Of a stretch of 64,000 nt of DNA, positions 22,072 through 30,926 are shown one piece after another. Position 1 is the stretch's first letter. Each line of letters opens with the position of its first letter. The DNA lies in contig CAMDCO010000002.1 in assembly GCA_945890495.1 (NCBI GenBank), positions 1 through 64,000 of the forward strand, in the 5' to 3' direction. The DNA is from Bordetella parapertussis. GTDB lineage: Bacteria > Pseudomonadota > Gammaproteobacteria > Burkholderiales > Thiobacillaceae. The notes under the pieces are model-generated. The model worked only from the letters and a program-made list of their open reading frames with translations, ran no database searches and was not told the DNA's origin. A program made the translations under genes and the position numbers.

Positions 22072-23997
22072 ATGAGCAAAAACATTCCAGCCAATTTGGA
22101 GCGCCACCTGAAAAAAGGCCGCAGTGAGCGAGCCCTTGTGGTCGAGCGCCAAGCCATTGATGAAGAGGCCCGCACGGCAACGCTGGCATTTGCCAGTGAA
22201 GCGCCGTATGAGCGCTGGTGGGGCGTCGAGATTCTCGATGTCGGTGCCACCAGCATGCGCCAAGGCCGTATGCGCAGTGGTGCAAACCTGCTTATGGATC
22301 ACGACACAAGAGATGTTGTCGGGGTCGTCGAATCTGTCGAAATCGGTGCTGATCGGGTAGCTCGTGCCGTGGTGCGCTTTGGAAAAAGCGTTCGTGCAGA
22401 GGAAGTGTGGCAAGACGTTCGCGAAGGCATCCGCCGCAACGTGAGCGTCGGCTACATGATTCACAAAGCCGTACTGGTCGAAACCGTGGATGGTGTGGAA
22501 ACCTACCGCATTACCGACTGGGAACCCTTTGAAGTCTCCCTTGTCAGCGTTCCCGCTGACGCATCTGTTGGCGTTGGTCGCAGCGCCGAAGACGAAGAAA
22601 AAAGAGGCATGACAGTCCAAACAACCGTCTGGTCTGAGTCCGGTGAAGCGGCTCAAACAGTCGTTTGGACAGAGGCCTCGGAATCTGAGTCCGAGGAAGA
22701 CGACAGCGACAACAACACAAACCAATCAGCCAATCAATCCACAGAGGAAAAAACCATGACGAAAGTCACTACCGAAGAGCGTAACCACGCTGCCGAAATC
22801 TCCAAAATTGCCGCCACCATCCCCGGCGGTGCCGATCTGGCAATGTCCGCCATTCAGCGCGGCCTGTCGGTCGAAGAATTCCAGCGCGAAGCCCTGGAAA
22901 AAATGTCCACCAAGGGCGTGCCCACTGCCGACATCGGCATGAGCAACAAAGAGGTCAAGCAATACAGCATCCTCCGCGCCCTCAATGCCTTGGCCAATCC
23001 GCAAGACGCCAACGCTCAACGCGCCGCCGCTTTTGAGCGTGAGTGCTCAGATTCCGCCGCTCAGATTCTGGGCAAAGAATCGCGCGGTTTCATGGTGCCG
23101 TTTGAAGTGCAAAAGCGTGATTTGAACGTCACCACGGCCACTGCCGGTGGCAACCTGGTTGGCACCAACTTGCTGTCTGGCAACTTCATTGACCTGCTGC
23201 GCAACGCGATGGTCATTGATGGCCTGGGCGCTCAGTTCTTGACTGGTCTGGTCGGCAAGATCGCCATTCCAAAGCAATCCGGTGGCGCAACCGCTTACTG
23301 GGTGGCTGAATCTGGCGCTCCCACAGAAAGCCAGCAAACCATTGCCCAAGTGACCATGCAGGCCAAGACCGTTGGTGCATTCACCGACATCAGCCGCCAG
23401 CTGCTCAAGCAATCGAGCATTGACGTTGAGGGCTTTGTGCAGCGCGACCTGGCAGCTGTGCTGGGCTTGGCTATTCAACAAGCCGCCATCAGCGGTACCG
23501 GCCAAAACAACCAGCCCTCGGGCCTGTTGACGCTGATCACCCCCAGCGTGATTGGTGGCACCGATGGTGCTGCACCCACCTGGGCCAACATCATCGAACT
23601 TGAAACCGATGTGGCCGTTGCCAACGCCGATGTGGGCTCCATGGGTTATCTGACCAACGCCAAGGTGCGCGGCAAGCTCAAGGGCACCACCAAAGCCAAC
23701 AACCAAAACGGTTTTGTTTTCGAGCAAGGCGACATGCCTTTGAACGGCTACCGCGCTGGCATCACCAACGCTGTCCCATCCAACCTGACCAAAGGCGCAG
23801 GCACCGACTTGTCGGCCATCCTGTTTGGCAACTTTGCCGATTTGCTGATCGGCATGTGGGGCGGCCTTGACCTCACGGTTGACCCCTACAGCGGTTCAAC
23901 TTCGGGCACCGTGCGTGTGGTGGCTCTGCAAGATGTGGATGTCGCCATCCGCCACGCCGAGTCGTTTGCAACCATGGTGGATGCCATCACCGCCTAA
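22072..23997 (+). CDS. HK97-type prohead protease fused to major capsid protein
   Basis: A 641-residue fusion. Residues 1-180 are an S78 prohead protease: His in LLMDHDTRDVVG, Ser in RRNVSVGYMI, then WEPFEVSLVSVPAD. An acidic, low-complexity linker (ESEEDDSDNNTNQSANQS) leads through a delta-domain-like helix to the HK97-fold capsid protein (GGNLVGTNLLSGNFIDLLRN ... VALQDVDVAIRHAESFATM). Self-cleavage would release the shell protein. MSKNIPAN at 22072 is the start, where conserved sequence begins. Confidence 0.92.
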   Translation: MSKNIPANLERHLKKGRSERALVVERQAIDEEARTATLAFASEAPYERWWGVEILDVGATSMRQGRMRSGANLLMDHDTRDVVGVVESVEIGADRVARAVVRFGKSVRAEEVWQDVREGIRRNVSVGYMIHKAVLVETVDGVETYRITDWEPFEVSLVSVPADASVGVGRSAEDEEKRGMTVQTTVWSESGEAAQTVVWTEASESESEEDDSDNNTNQSANQSTEEKTMTKVTTEERNHAAEISKIAATIPGGADLAMSAIQRGLSVEEFQREALEKMSTKGVPTADIGMSNKEVKQYSILRALNALANPQDANAQRAAAFERECSDSAAQILGKESRGFMVPFEVQKRDLNVTTATAGGNLVGTNLLSGNFIDLLRNAMVIDGLGAQFLTGLVGKIAIPKQSGGATAYWVAESGAPTESQQTIAQVTMQAKTVGAFTDISRQLLKQSSIDVEGFVQRDLAAVLGLAIQQAAISGTGQNNQPSGLLTLITPSVIGGTDGAAPTWANIIELETDVAVANADVGSMGYLTNAKVRGKLKGTTKANNQNGFVFEQGDMPLNGYRAGITNAVPSNLTKGAGTDLSAILFGNFADLLIGMWGGLDLTVDPYSGSTSGTVRVVALQDVDVAIRHAESFATMVDAITA

Positions 23998-24020
23998 GTC
24001 TGACGAAACGCAAACGCTCC

Positions 24021-24317
24021 ATGTTCACCGAAGACCTCAGCCCGTTTTTTAACTCCAGCGAGCTGGCCGACACGGCCACGCTCAACGGGGTGGCCGTGGT
24101 CGGTGTCATGGAGCCCGGTTATCAGGGCGCAAGCCTCGAAGGCTTTGGCGTGGCGGCTGGCACATCGCCAACCTTCATGCTGCCTTCGGCCAGCGTTCCT
24201 GCTCAGCCTGAGGGCAAAACGCTTGTGGTGAGTAACGGCCCAGCTGCTGGCACTTACCGCATCGCCAATGCCCGCCATGACGGCACCGGAGTTTGCATTC
24301 TCGACTTGCTCAATTAA
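24021..24317 (+). CDS. Head-tail joining protein (gpFII-like)
   Basis: A 98-residue beta-rich protein right after the capsid gene, in the position of head-tail connectors. The pattern ADTATLNGVAVVGVMEPGYQ ... GKTLVVSNGPAAGTYRIANARHDGTGVCILDL matches the gpFII/DUF3168-adjacent small joining proteins that fit head and tail together. Assignment is from pattern and gene order. Confidence 0.7.
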   Translation: MFTEDLSPFFNSSELADTATLNGVAVVGVMEPGYQGASLEGFGVAAGTSPTFMLPSASVPAQPEGKTLVVSNGPAAGTYRIANARHDGTGVCILDLLN

Positions 24318-24334
24318 CCCGAAAGGAAAAAATC

Positions 24335-24796
24335 ATGACCGTCCGTTCTTCTGCTGGTACCACGCTGAAAATCAGCGCATCCGCCCCCGCCACCTTTGAT
24401 GCTGCTGGCTATGCCGCCTTGACCATGACCACCGTTGGTGAAGTCACTGATCTGGGTGAGTTTGGCCGCGAATTCAACCTGATCACGCACAACCCCATTG
24501 GTTCGCGTGGCACGGTCAAGCTCAAAGGCTCTTTTAACGAAGGCTCGATCAACGTGCAGCTTGGCCTGGACACCGACGATGCAGGCCAAATCCTTGCCAA
24601 GGCAGGCGCACTATCTGACAACGACTACAGCTTTGTCATCACCACTCAAAACGGTGACAAGTACTACTTCCAAGCCAAAGTCATGTCGTTCAAGGTTGGC
24701 GTGGGTTCCGTGGACAGCGTGACCAGCGCAACCATGACCCTTGAATTGACCACCAACAGCGCAGGCGTTGGCGTGGTCGAGTCCCTGGCTGCCTAA
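24335..24796 (+). CDS. Major tail (tube) protein
   Basis: A 153-residue tail tube protein: MTVRSSAGTTLKISASAPATFDAAGYAALTMTTVGEVTDLGEFG ... GSFNEGSINVQLGLDTDDAGQ ... DKYYFQAKVMSFKVGVGSVDSVTSATMTLELTTN. Beta-rich with the usual late V-x-S-A-T-x-T-L-E signature. GAAAGGAAAA precedes the ATG at 24335. A large hairpin follows it, perhaps to raise its level over downstream genes. Confidence 0.85.
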   Translation: MTVRSSAGTTLKISASAPATFDAAGYAALTMTTVGEVTDLGEFGREFNLITHNPIGSRGTVKLKGSFNEGSINVQLGLDTDDAGQILAKAGALSDNDYSFVITTQNGDKYYFQAKVMSFKVGVGSVDSVTSATMTLELTTNSAGVGVVESLAA

Positions 24797-24813
24797 GACC
24801 CTCCGTGCACCTG

Positions 24814-24856
24814 CTTGGCCCGGTTCGCTTCTTTTGCGGGAAGCGGCTGGGCCAAG
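24814..24856 (+). terminator. Large hairpin after the tail tube gene
   Basis: CTTGGCCC (24814-24821) pairs with GGGCCAAG (24849-24856), and inside lies GCTTC/GAAGC. There is no T-run, so it is more likely an attenuator or mRNA stabiliser than a full terminator. It would separate the abundant tube protein from the scarce chaperone and tape measure. Confidence 0.5.
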
Positions 24857-24907
24857 TAAGGGCAATTTCACATGACCTCATCAACTCCCCGCAAAAGGAA
24901 ATCAACA

Positions 24908-25297
24908 ATGTTTGAAATCACCACCCTGGCCGCCAAAGACACCTTCACGCTTGAATTGCTCAATGGCAATGACGAACCCTTGCTGGATGGCAGCGGCAAG
25001 CCTTTGAGCGTCACCGTGTACGGCCCTGGCAGCAAGGCCTACCAAAAAGCCAACTCACAGCGCACACAGCGCATGCTGGATCGCATGGCCAAAAAAGGCA
25101 AGGTCAAACTCAGCGCCGAAGAGCAACAGCGCGAAAACGCTGCATTTTTGGCCGCATGCACCGTGTCTTTCAACGGCTGGGCTTACCAGGGCGACAACAC
25201 AGCATTTGAGGCCGCCTACAGCGATCCATCCATCGGCTTCATTGCTGATCAGGTCGGAAAAGCCATTGGTGACTGGGCAAATTTTATGAGCGCCTGA
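24908..25297 (+). CDS. Tail assembly chaperone, G-like
   Basis: A 129-residue protein in the lambda gpG position between tube and tape measure genes. It has MFEITTLAAKDTFTLELLNGNDEPLLDGSGKPLSVTVYGPGSKAY, then a helical part (AFLAACTVSFNGWAY ... QVGKAIGDWANFMSA). Near its 3-prime end a slippery A AAT TTT at 25279-25285 could shift a share of ribosomes to -1 and fuse it to the next frame, as G-T in lambda. Confidence 0.75.
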   Translation: MFEITTLAAKDTFTLELLNGNDEPLLDGSGKPLSVTVYGPGSKAYQKANSQRTQRMLDRMAKKGKVKLSAEEQQRENAAFLAACTVSFNGWAYQGDNTAFEAAYSDPSIGFIADQVGKAIGDWANFMSA

Positions 25298-25770
25298 TTG
25301 ATGACCTGGCGGTCTATGTGCAGCAAACCGCCTGGCTTCAAACGGCACCCCAACCCAAAAGCAAAACCCTCAAATCAGAAAAGGCCACAGAGAAACCCAT
25401 GACCAGAATGCAGCAAATCGAGAATGCGGGCCGCACTCCCGATTTGCCGCCCATCGGTGCGGCAGGCCACCTTGTTGGCTATCTGTTCGATGCTGGCCCG
25501 GTTTCTCATGGCGCTATGGGGCCGGTGCCGCTGTCACATGCAGATTTGTCTGCATGGCAAGCCAATACCGGCATTGAGCTGCAAGCTTGGGAGGCCCGAG
25601 GCCTTCGCAAGCTCAGCATCGCCTACGTGGTCGCCAGTCAGGATGCGCAGCAACCCGATTGCCCGCCGTTCTACATCGAAAAACCCGCCAATGATCATCG
25701 CCAAGCCGTCTCCGATGGTGTGCGTTCGATTTTTGGTGCACGTGCGCAGGTCGCACGAAAGGATCACTGA
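25273..25770 (+). CDS. Tail assembly chaperone T-like extension (by -1 frameshift) or separate gene
   Basis: The -1 frame is open from 25273 to 25770, with no good ribosome site at its first ATG (25318). Reading through the slip site gives ...DWANF-YERLIDDLAVYVQQTAWLQ. A conserved domain follows from about 25399: MTRMQQIENAGRTPDLPPIGAAGHLVGYLFDAGP ... LSAWQANTGIELQAWEARGLRKLSIAYV. The product is either the C-terminal part of a G-T fusion or an independent tail protein starting at 25399. Confidence 0.6.
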   Translation: MGKFYERLIDDLAVYVQQTAWLQTAPQPKSKTLKSEKATEKPMTRMQQIENAGRTPDLPPIGAAGHLVGYLFDAGPVSHGAMGPVPLSHADLSAWQANTGIELQAWEARGLRKLSIAYVVASQDAQQPDCPPFYIEKPANDHRQAVSDGVRSIFGARAQVARKDH

Positions 25771-25772
25771 GC

Positions 25773-28700
25773 ATGCAAGCCGGTGCAGTCAACATCAAGC
25801 TCATGGCGGACATTGCCGATGTGCAGCGCAAGTTCGATGAGATGCAGCGCATGAGCCGTCAGGTGGCAAACAACATTGCTTCATCGTTTTCAGGGGTTGG
25901 CGCAAAAATTGGCGCAGCTTTGAGCGTTGGCGCTTTGGCGGCGTGGGTCAAATCCAGCGTTGACGCCATGGACGCCATGAATGATGTCAAAGAGCGCACA
26001 GGCCTTGCCACCAAAGAAATTGCAGGCTTGCAAGTCGCACTAAAAATGTCAGGCATGCAGGCCGAATCGCTTGAGGGCGCCATGAGCAAGCTGGCAAAGA
26101 ACATGGCCGCAGGCGATGCCGCATTTGCGGCCATGGGGCTGTCGGTCAAAAACACCGATGGAAGCCTGAAAAGCTCACGCCAAATGCTGGGCGAATTAGC
26201 TGATCAGTTTGCGGGCTATGAAGACGGCGCAGCCAAAGCCGCACTTGCGCAGGAATTGTTTGGCAAAAGCGGTGCAGAAATGATCCCGCTGCTCAATGGC
26301 GGCTCCAAAGCACTGGAAGAGTTTGATGCCATGGCTCAAAAGTTGGGCCTGACAATGGACGATCAAACTACCGCCAATGCTGCCAAATTCAATGACACGC
26401 TTGACCTGATTGGCATGGGCGTGCAAGGTGTTGGCCGTCAAGTTGCATCGCAGCTGCTGCCAACGCTTTCTGGTCTTGCAGACCAATTTTTTACAGCCAT
26501 GACCAAAGGCGACAACTTGAAAAAAATTGCCGACGCACTGGCAATTGCGCTCAAGTCGCTGTACGTGGTCGGCGTAGGCATTGTTGGTGCATTCAAAGCA
26601 GTTGGGGACACCTTGTATGCAGTTGGTGCCCAAGCCATCGCCATCCTTAAAGGCGACTTCAAAGGTGCGGTTGAGGCGGGCAATCGCTGGCAATCCGACA
26701 TGAAGGAAAACTGGACGAGCTCACTTGATTCGATCAAGGATGCCTGGAATGCTTCGGGCAGTGCGGGCATGGATGCCATGACCAACCAAGCCGCCGCCAT
26801 GCGTAAGGCGGCCCCATTGGTCGAGGACTACAAAAAACAGCAAGAGCTTGCAGCCAAAGCCGCAGAAAAAGCGGCTGAAGAGCAAAGAAAAATGGCCGAC
26901 AGCGGTGCCAAGCTGTATCAAAGTTTGACTCAGATTGACAGTGGTCTTTCAGGCGATTTTTTAGAAAAGTGGAATAGCCTCAATGCCGCCTACAAGGCAG
27001 GCAAGCTCACAGTTGATGAATTGACCGATGCCCAGCGGCTGCTGCTGGATCAGCAACCCTTCATGAAAAAAGCTGCCGAGGATCGCGCCAAGCTCGAAAA
27101 GCAAATCAATGACGAAATGGCAAAAACGCTGGGCGATGCTTGGAAACAGGTGGACGCCGTGGATGCTCAGGCCAAAGCGCAGGAAATGGCAAATGCCACC
27201 TACGGCCAAGGCAAATCAGCCCTGGCCGAATTGACTTTGGCTGAAATGGAAAACCAGTTGGCCGCCATAGAGGCCACAGAAAACATCATTCCGGGCTATG
27301 TGCAGGCGCTGGAGTCGCGCATTGATGCCCAAAAGCGTTTGATCAAAGCCATGAAAGACGGCGAAGTTTTGGAGGCCAATGACAAAACGGCCAAAAAAGC
27401 CGCCGAAGAATGGGAGCGCACCGCCAACAAGATCAACGACAGCATTGTGGACGCCCTGATGCGAGGCTTTGAGTCTGGCAAGGATTTCGCCAAAAACATG
27501 CGTGACACCATCGTCAACATGTTCAAAACGATGGTTTTGCGCCCGGTAATTCAAGCCATCATCAGCCCTGTTGGTGCCGGTGTTGCTTCTGCCTTTGGCG
27601 TACCAGGTGCACAGGCTGCCGGTGTTTCGGGCTCGTCGCTGGGCATGATTGGCACCATCAAAAGCATTTATGACACCGTGGTCGGCGGCTTTGCGGCTCT
27701 AGGCGATAAGGTGGCTTTTGCGGCCAATGACATTGGCGCATGGCTGGTCAACAACACAACAGGCGTTTTGAACCAAGCTGGGTCTTCATTGATGTCATCG
27801 GCTGGTGCCATTGGCACCGCTGCATCGTATGCGGGCGGCGCATTGGCAGGCTACGGCATCGGCACCGCCATCAGCGGCCAGTATGCCGCCTTTGGCAACA
27901 AAAACATTGCCACAGTGACCGGCACAGCCATTGGCGCTGTCATTGCTGGCCCCATTGGCGCGGCCATCGGCGGTGCCATTGGCGGCCTGGTCAATCGCGC
28001 CTTTGGGATGGGAGCCAAGGAAACACAGGATTACGGCCTGACGGGCCAGTTTTCTGCATTCGGTGCCAATGTGAGCCAATACAGCAAATGGCATCAAGAG
28101 GGCGGCTGGTTCCGGTCTGATCGCTCTGGCACCGACTATGCGGGCGTCAGCTCAGAGCTTGGGAAATTCCTCAACAGTGCAGTTGGCATGACGGCAGCGG
28201 CCACCAAAGCCTATGCAAGCGCCATTGGATTGAGCGCTGATGCCGTCAATGGGTTTTCGCAGTCAATCAATATCAGCCTCAAAGGCCTTGACGATGCAGC
28301 CAAGGAAAAGGCCATTGCAGCGGCCATCACTGGATTTGGTGACGCCATGGCTCAAACCGCCTATGGCGGCACCCTTGCCATGTTTGCAAAAGAGGGCGAA
28401 AGCGCCTCCGTGACATTGGCCCGACTTGGCAACAGTCTGATGACGGTCAACCAGGTGCTAGACACCCTAAATCAAAGCCTTTTGGCAACCAGTGCCATGG
28501 GTGCTGATGCAGCCAGCAAGTTGCTTGACCTGGTAGGCGGAGCCGATGCGTTTGCCACTTTGACCAGTGCTTACTATCAGGCCATCTACACCGAGGAAGA
28601 ACGGCTGGCAAAGACTCAACAACAGCTCACAAAGGCGTTTTCTGCCGCCTTTGGTGGCACGGCCTTGCCGCGCACTTTGGCAGCCTACAAAGCCCTTGTA

Positions 28701-30032
28701 GATGCTCAAGACCTCACCACCGAAGTTGGACGCCAGCAATATGCCGTTTTGTTGCAGTTGGCACCCGCATTTGGCGAAGTGACCAAAGCAGCCATGGCAA
28801 CCGCTGATGCGGCGCAAAAAGAGGCAGAAACAAAAATTGCAGCTTTGAGAGCCAGTGGCAAAAGCATCAGCGAATGGCTTGCGGCCTTGCGCATCAGCAC
28901 AGGTTCACCATCGGTGTCGATGTCGTCCGCGCGGACGCAATACCTGCAAACCCTCAATCTGGCCCGCGCCAATGACCAGTCAGCCCTGGGCTCCATCACG
29001 GGCATGGCCGACCAGTACATTTCCGCCGCCAAAGGGCAGGCCACTAGCAACGCGCAATTCGCGGCCATCGTGGCGCAAGTCAGCGCCGAGGTTTCTGGTT
29101 TGCCGGCGGTCAAGGGCTACCAGCAAGAGACGCTTGACGTGCTGTCATCCATCCGTGAAACCATTGGCCTTGTTGGAGACAGCATCAGCGAAGAGGTTTT
29201 CACGCTTGCGCGAACCACAGTCAAGGAATTCGCAAGACTTGATACCAACGTCGATGGACTTCTGACATTCGACGAATTGGCAAAAGGCCTCAAAGGCATT
29301 GCTACCGATCAGCAAATTGCAAATCTGATCAGCACTGTTGACCTCAATGGAGATGGTCAATTGAGCGCACTTGAGCTGGTCAATTCAGCCGTGGACACCG
29401 TTGGAAGTTACAGCAGCGGCACCATGGACAACACGGCGGATGCGCTCAAAGCATCGGCCAAACAAATCGAAGCGCTGGTGTTCATGAACAACGATGGCCT
29501 CATGGCTGTGTCGAAAAACACAGCGGCCAGCCTCGACTACTTGGCCCCGATGCGCGACTACCTCCGCAACATTGATGCCTCTACTGCCAAGACCGCTGCC
29601 AATCCGGTGGTTGTCAATCAATCAAGCGGCGGCGGACTGATTGGCAAGGTGCTGAGCTTTTTTGGGTTTGCATCGGGCGGCGTGTTTGGCGGACATGGCA
29701 TTTACAACACGCCAACACCATTCATGTTCGATGGCGGTCAACTTGGCGTGATGGGCGAAGCTGGCCCCGAGGCGGTCATGCCATTGGAGCGCATGGCCGA
29801 TGGCGCATTGGGCGTTCGCGCCTTGCCCAGTTACATCTACACCCAGCAAGGAAGCCCAGATCAGACGGCATATATGGCCGCTTTGGTGTCCGAAGTCAGT
29901 GCATTGCGATCCGAAGTCTCCGACCTTCGATCTGAAGCTCGCGCAACCGCTGTCAACACAGGCAAATCTCAGCGTTTGCTAGAGCGCGTGACGCAAAACG
30001 GCGATGCAATGCAAACAGTGGCGGTCGTTTAA
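25773..30032 (+). CDS. Tail tape measure protein with two EF-hands
   Basis: A 1419-residue tape measure protein. The N-terminus is coiled coil (DVQRKFDEMQRMSRQVANNI), followed by the TMP core (DAMNDVKERTGLATKEIAGLQVALKMSG) and several glycine/alanine-rich hydrophobic stretches (GAVIAGPIGAAIGGAIGGLVN). Two EF-hand loops occur late: DTNVDGLLTFDE (residues about 1157-1168) and DLNGDGQLSALE (about 1190-1201), both with acidic or Asn ligands at positions 1, 3, 5 and Glu at 12. The C-terminus ends in a coiled coil (ALVSEVSALRSEVSDLRSEAR). At about 0.15 nm per residue the tail would be near 210 nm, so a long siphovirus tail. Confidence 0.92.
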   Translation: MQAGAVNIKLMADIADVQRKFDEMQRMSRQVANNIASSFSGVGAKIGAALSVGALAAWVKSSVDAMDAMNDVKERTGLATKEIAGLQVALKMSGMQAESLEGAMSKLAKNMAAGDAAFAAMGLSVKNTDGSLKSSRQMLGELADQFAGYEDGAAKAALAQELFGKSGAEMIPLLNGGSKALEEFDAMAQKLGLTMDDQTTANAAKFNDTLDLIGMGVQGVGRQVASQLLPTLSGLADQFFTAMTKGDNLKKIADALAIALKSLYVVGVGIVGAFKAVGDTLYAVGAQAIAILKGDFKGAVEAGNRWQSDMKENWTSSLDSIKDAWNASGSAGMDAMTNQAAAMRKAAPLVEDYKKQQELAAKAAEKAAEEQRKMADSGAKLYQSLTQIDSGLSGDFLEKWNSLNAAYKAGKLTVDELTDAQRLLLDQQPFMKKAAEDRAKLEKQINDEMAKTLGDAWKQVDAVDAQAKAQEMANATYGQGKSALAELTLAEMENQLAAIEATENIIPGYVQALESRIDAQKRLIKAMKDGEVLEANDKTAKKAAEEWERTANKINDSIVDALMRGFESGKDFAKNMRDTIVNMFKTMVLRPVIQAIISPVGAGVASAFGVPGAQAAGVSGSSLGMIGTIKSIYDTVVGGFAALGDKVAFAANDIGAWLVNNTTGVLNQAGSSLMSSAGAIGTAASYAGGALAGYGIGTAISGQYAAFGNKNIATVTGTAIGAVIAGPIGAAIGGAIGGLVNRAFGMGAKETQDYGLTGQFSAFGANVSQYSKWHQEGGWFRSDRSGTDYAGVSSELGKFLNSAVGMTAAATKAYASAIGLSADAVNGFSQSINISLKGLDDAAKEKAIAAAITGFGDAMAQTAYGGTLAMFAKEGESASVTLARLGNSLMTVNQVLDTLNQSLLATSAMGADAASKLLDLVGGADAFATLTSAYYQAIYTEEERLAKTQQQLTKAFSAAFGGTALPRTLAAYKALVDAQDLTTEVGRQQYAVLLQLAPAFGEVTKAAMATADAAQKEAETKIAALRASGKSISEWLAALRISTGSPSVSMSSARTQYLQTLNLARANDQSALGSITGMADQYISAAKGQATSNAQFAAIVAQVSAEVSGLPAVKGYQQETLDVLSSIRETIGLVGDSISEEVFTLARTTVKEFARLDTNVDGLLTFDELAKGLKGIATDQQIANLISTVDLNGDGQLSALELVNSAVDTVGSYSSGTMDNTADALKASAKQIEALVFMNNDGLMAVSKNTAASLDYLAPMRDYLRNIDASTAKTAANPVVVNQSSGGGLIGKVLSFFGFASGGVFGGHGIYNTPTPFMFDGGQLGVMGEAGPEAVMPLERMADGALGVRALPSYIYTQQGSPDQTAYMAALVSEVSALRSEVSDLRSEARATAVNTGKSQRLLERVTQNGDAMQTVAVV

Positions 30033-30041
30033 GGGATAGGC

Positions 30042-30926
30042 ATGAAAGTCATCAAGCCAACAACATTCACGCCATCCATGCTGATCAGCAGTAATGCTGT
30101 CGAGGTATATGCCGCCTACAGCGCTGTCACCAGCTATTCAAAAGACAATATCGTTGATTACGGCACGCGCCTCTACCAGAGCCTGGTCAACAATAACCTT
30201 GGCAATACGCCAAGCACTAGCCCACTGTATTGGCTTGATATTGGCCCAGACAATATCCATGCGATGTTTGACAACCAGATCAGCACATCCACGGCCAGCA
30301 CAACACCTCTGTCGGTTGTTTTCAAGCCGGGTATTTTTAACAGCCTGGCTCTGCTGGGACTCGTCGGCAACTCGATGAGCGTGACCGTGCGCGACGGTAC
30401 AGGCGGGCCAATCACGTATTCCGCCACATTTGCGCTGGATGGAACCATCATTTCAGATTGGTATCAGTATTTTTTCGAGCCATTTGTGCAGAAATCCGAA
30501 GTGGTGATGACGGACATTCCGCCATTCAGCAATTCAGAGGTGACGATTACGCTCACTGGCGGGTCAACAGTTCAGGTTGGCTTGTGCGGTTTTGGCACGT
30601 TCTATTTTCTTGGCGATGCTGAATATGGTGCGAATGTCGGGATTACGGATTACAGCCGCAAAGACACCGATGATTTTGGCATTACCACCTTTGTCCAGAG
30701 GGCGTACAGCAAGCGAATGAGTGCCAGATTGATGCTGGACACGGCGCAAATCAATCGCGTTCAAAGAATCTTGGCAGACATTCGGGCAAATCCATCCATC
30801 TGGATTGGCGCTGATGGGGACGATTACTTGCCAACACTGATGCTTGGCTATTACAGAGACTTCTCCATCGAAATTGCCTATCAAAACAAATCATTTTGTT
30901 CACTTGAAATTGAAGGATTGACCTGA
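30042..30926 (+). CDS. Tail protein with carbohydrate-binding-like module
   Basis: A 294-residue protein immediately before the variable fibre, overlapping it by one base. Near residues 26-68, AYSAVTSYSKDNIVDYGTRLYQSLVNNNLGNTPSTSPLYWLDIG resembles a chitin-binding type-3 (CBM5/12-like) module with its spaced aromatics. The rest is beta-rich with no clear family; LGDAEYGANVGITDYSRKDTDDFG near residue 205 looks conserved. Probably a distal-tail or fibre-anchoring protein. Confidence 0.65.
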   Translation: MKVIKPTTFTPSMLISSNAVEVYAAYSAVTSYSKDNIVDYGTRLYQSLVNNNLGNTPSTSPLYWLDIGPDNIHAMFDNQISTSTASTTPLSVVFKPGIFNSLALLGLVGNSMSVTVRDGTGGPITYSATFALDGTIISDWYQYFFEPFVQKSEVVMTDIPPFSNSEVTITLTGGSTVQVGLCGFGTFYFLGDAEYGANVGITDYSRKDTDDFGITTFVQRAYSKRMSARLMLDTAQINRVQRILADIRANPSIWIGADGDDYLPTLMLGYYRDFSIEIAYQNKSFCSLEIEGLT

